A stretch of DNA of 64,000 nucleotides from Halalkalibacter akibai JCM 9157 (GTDB lineage Bacteria > Bacillota > Bacilli > Bacillales > Bacillaceae_D): the NCBI RefSeq assembly GCF_000513135.1, contig NZ_BAUV01000013.1:27802-91801 (forward strand), in the 5' to 3' direction. Below the pieces are notes generated by a model. The model saw only the letters and a list, made by a program, of their open reading frames with translations. It did not search any database and was not told where the DNA came from. The translations under genes were made by a program, and so were the position numbers. Shown here in pieces: positions 62,745-64,000 of this stretch (position 1 is its first letter; every line of letters starts with the position of its first letter).

Positions 62745-63938
62745 ATGGGGATAAAAGAAAATATCATAATGGCGATCAGCTCGATCAAAGCACATAAGCT
62801 GCGTTCTGTTTTGACGTTGCTTGGAATTGTGATTGGCGTGGCAGCTGTTATTATCGTCGTAGCAATTGGCCAAGGTGGGGAGGCGATGTTGAAGTCCTCG
62901 ATCGCAGGAGATGGCAATACATCTGAGATTTATTATATGCCTTCTAATGAGGAAATCCAGTCGAACCCTAACATTTGGAATGAGCCTGCGTTCACGTTAG
63001 AGGATATACGCGAGCTTGGGTCGATTAGCACGATCAAAAATGTTGTTGCTACGAGCTATGAATATAGTACAGTGCGCTATCAAACAGACACCGTTGAAGC
63101 ATCTATTAATGGAATCAACGAAAGCTATCTTCAAGTTCATCGGCTGAATGTGAAGGAAGGTCTGTCATTGCAACAAGTCGACTTTTTGAGCGGAAGGCGA
63201 GTGGCACTTATTTCTCATTCTCTTGCTGAGGAGCTTTTTCCGGAACAGTCTGCAGTTGGAAACGTTGTTCGAGTCGCGAATCAACCAATTGAAATAATCG
63301 GAGTTTTAGAAGCTCCTACAGGTATTTTCGCTTTTGGTGTTCAAGAGGTGTATATGCCTTGGGAAACGTGGCGAAATGTTTATAGTAAAAGTGAATTCAA
63401 TCAAGTGACGATTCAAGCTAACTCATTAGATCAGTTACAAGAGGCAGGAGAAGAAGCGGTCTTGATGTTAAATGCAAGAAAAAATACAGAAGAAGCTTAT
63501 CAAGTGATGAATATGGAAGAGATTGCGGAGGGGATTGGCCAGATTACAAGAATCATGACGCTGATTATCGGAGGCATTGCCGGGATTTCGCTGTTTGTTG
63601 GTGGGATCGGGGTGATGAACATTATGCTCGTTTCTGTATCAGAGAGAACGCGAGAGATCGGGATAAGGAAGTCGTTAGGTGCGACACGACAACAGATTCT
63701 TGTGCAATTCTTAATTGAATCTATTATTCTCACGCTTCTTGGTGGATTTTTGGGCATTCTTATAGGAGGAGGAATTGCTACCCTGATTTCCTTCTTTGCC
63801 GGATGGCCATCGCTATTATCTTGGCCAGTAATTATCGGAGCACTTCTGTTTTCGATGATTTTGGGTATCGTTTTTGGGTTACTACCAGCCAATAAAGCGG
63901 CAAGGTTGAATCCGATTGAATCGTTGAGGTATGAGTAG
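62745..63938 (+). CDS. yknZ: ABC transporter permease YknZ (FtsX/MacB type)
   Basis: This 397-residue protein has the MacB topology. One span lies near the N-terminus (LRSVLTLLGIVIGVAAVIIVVAIG), then a large extracellular domain (about 50-260). Three C-terminal spans carry GGIGVMNIMLVSVSERTREIGIRKSLGATRQQI, the FtsX-domain hallmark, ending NPIESLRYE. It partners YknX and YknY. GAGAGGGGG precedes ATG. It is the last gene of the operon, followed by a terminator. Confidence 0.94.
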   Translation: MGIKENIIMAISSIKAHKLRSVLTLLGIVIGVAAVIIVVAIGQGGEAMLKSSIAGDGNTSEIYYMPSNEEIQSNPNIWNEPAFTLEDIRELGSISTIKNVVATSYEYSTVRYQTDTVEASINGINESYLQVHRLNVKEGLSLQQVDFLSGRRVALISHSLAEELFPEQSAVGNVVRVANQPIEIIGVLEAPTGIFAFGVQEVYMPWETWRNVYSKSEFNQVTIQANSLDQLQEAGEEAVLMLNARKNTEEAYQVMNMEEIAEGIGQITRIMTLIIGGIAGISLFVGGIGVMNIMLVSVSERTREIGIRKSLGATRQQILVQFLIESIILTLLGGFLGILIGGGIATLISFFAGWPSLLSWPVIIGALLFSMILGIVFGLLPANKAARLNPIESLRYE

Positions 63939-63954
63939 GGAGAGAAGCAAGAGT

Positions 63955-63987
63955 AGAACGGCGGTCACGACCGCCGTTCTTTTTTTT
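63955..63987 (+). terminator. Terminator of the ykn operon
   Basis: AGAACGGCGGT and ACCGCCGTTCT form a perfect 11-bp stem with a 4-nt loop, then eight T. Confidence 0.95.
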
Positions 63988-64000
63988 GGGGGGGGTCTGA

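Overview
The window looks like chromosomal DNA of a low-GC Gram-positive Bacillaceae species, most likely an alkaliphilic or soil hemicellulose degrader. The evidence is strong AGGAGG-type ribosome binding sites, frequent TTG and GTG starts, cre boxes, two near-perfect sigma-W promoters, a ComK homologue, and FloT and YknWXYZ orthologues. The GH11 xylanase plus C-terminal carbohydrate-binding module recalls xylanases of alkaliphilic bacilli. I saw no rRNA, tRNA or CRISPR array.

Layout. 1-2.9 kb: the end of a dTDP-rhamnose operon (rfbA end, rfbC, rfbD, rfbB). 3-7 kb: a fossil zone with a decayed IS1182-like transposase, a beta-helix surface protein and a decayed group II intron. 7.1-10.5 kb: a conserved Bacillus protein of unknown function, ComK, a small XRE regulator, and an ECF sigma/anti-sigma pair. 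10.5-12.4 kb: a secreted GH10 xylanase split by one frameshift. 12.6-14.2 kb: two REP-bounded elements and a YcxB/DUF4870 fusion. 14.2-19.2 kb: GlcNAc use, with nagP divergent from nagA-nagB-nagR(frameshifted)-SIS protein. 19.2-21.9 kb: three tiny membrane proteins and a diguanylate cyclase.

22.3-29.5 kb is an arabino-oligosaccharide locus: a LacI regulator, an ABC importer, a YesL-like protein and a GH51 arabinofuranosidase, tied together by five copies of one palindromic operator and two cre sites. 29.7-32.1 kb: a trypsin-like protease with a zinc-ribbon membrane protein. 32.9-36.1 kb: a secreted polysaccharide deacetylase, an SGNH esterase and a GH11 xylanase. 36.7-43.8 kb is the most intriguing locus: a GntR/FCD regulator with three matching operators, then a DUF6282 amidohydrolase-like protein, a GalB-like PIG-L protein, an RraA/GalC-like aldolase, a TAXI-TRAP importer and a DUF1932 dehydrogenase. 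It resembles the lower half of the 4-oxalomesaconate pathway without any ring-cleavage enzyme.

44-64 kb: a PAS-GGDEF-EAL protein, FloT with a sigma-W promoter, a 1326-residue Ig-repeat/PxKF surface protein with a structured leader, an M28 aminopeptidase, a pRiA4b-ORF3-like protein, a SEC-C protein, a large M14 peptidase, and yknWXYZ with a sigma-W promoter.

The intergenic DNA is unusually rich in repeats: a 29-nt REP-like sequence (nine good copies, several reaching into gene ends), a GGGGTCTGACCCC family, a family of hairpins carrying DnaA-box-like sequences, and two arrays with a TTAATAGCGA-like word recurring about every 20 nt.
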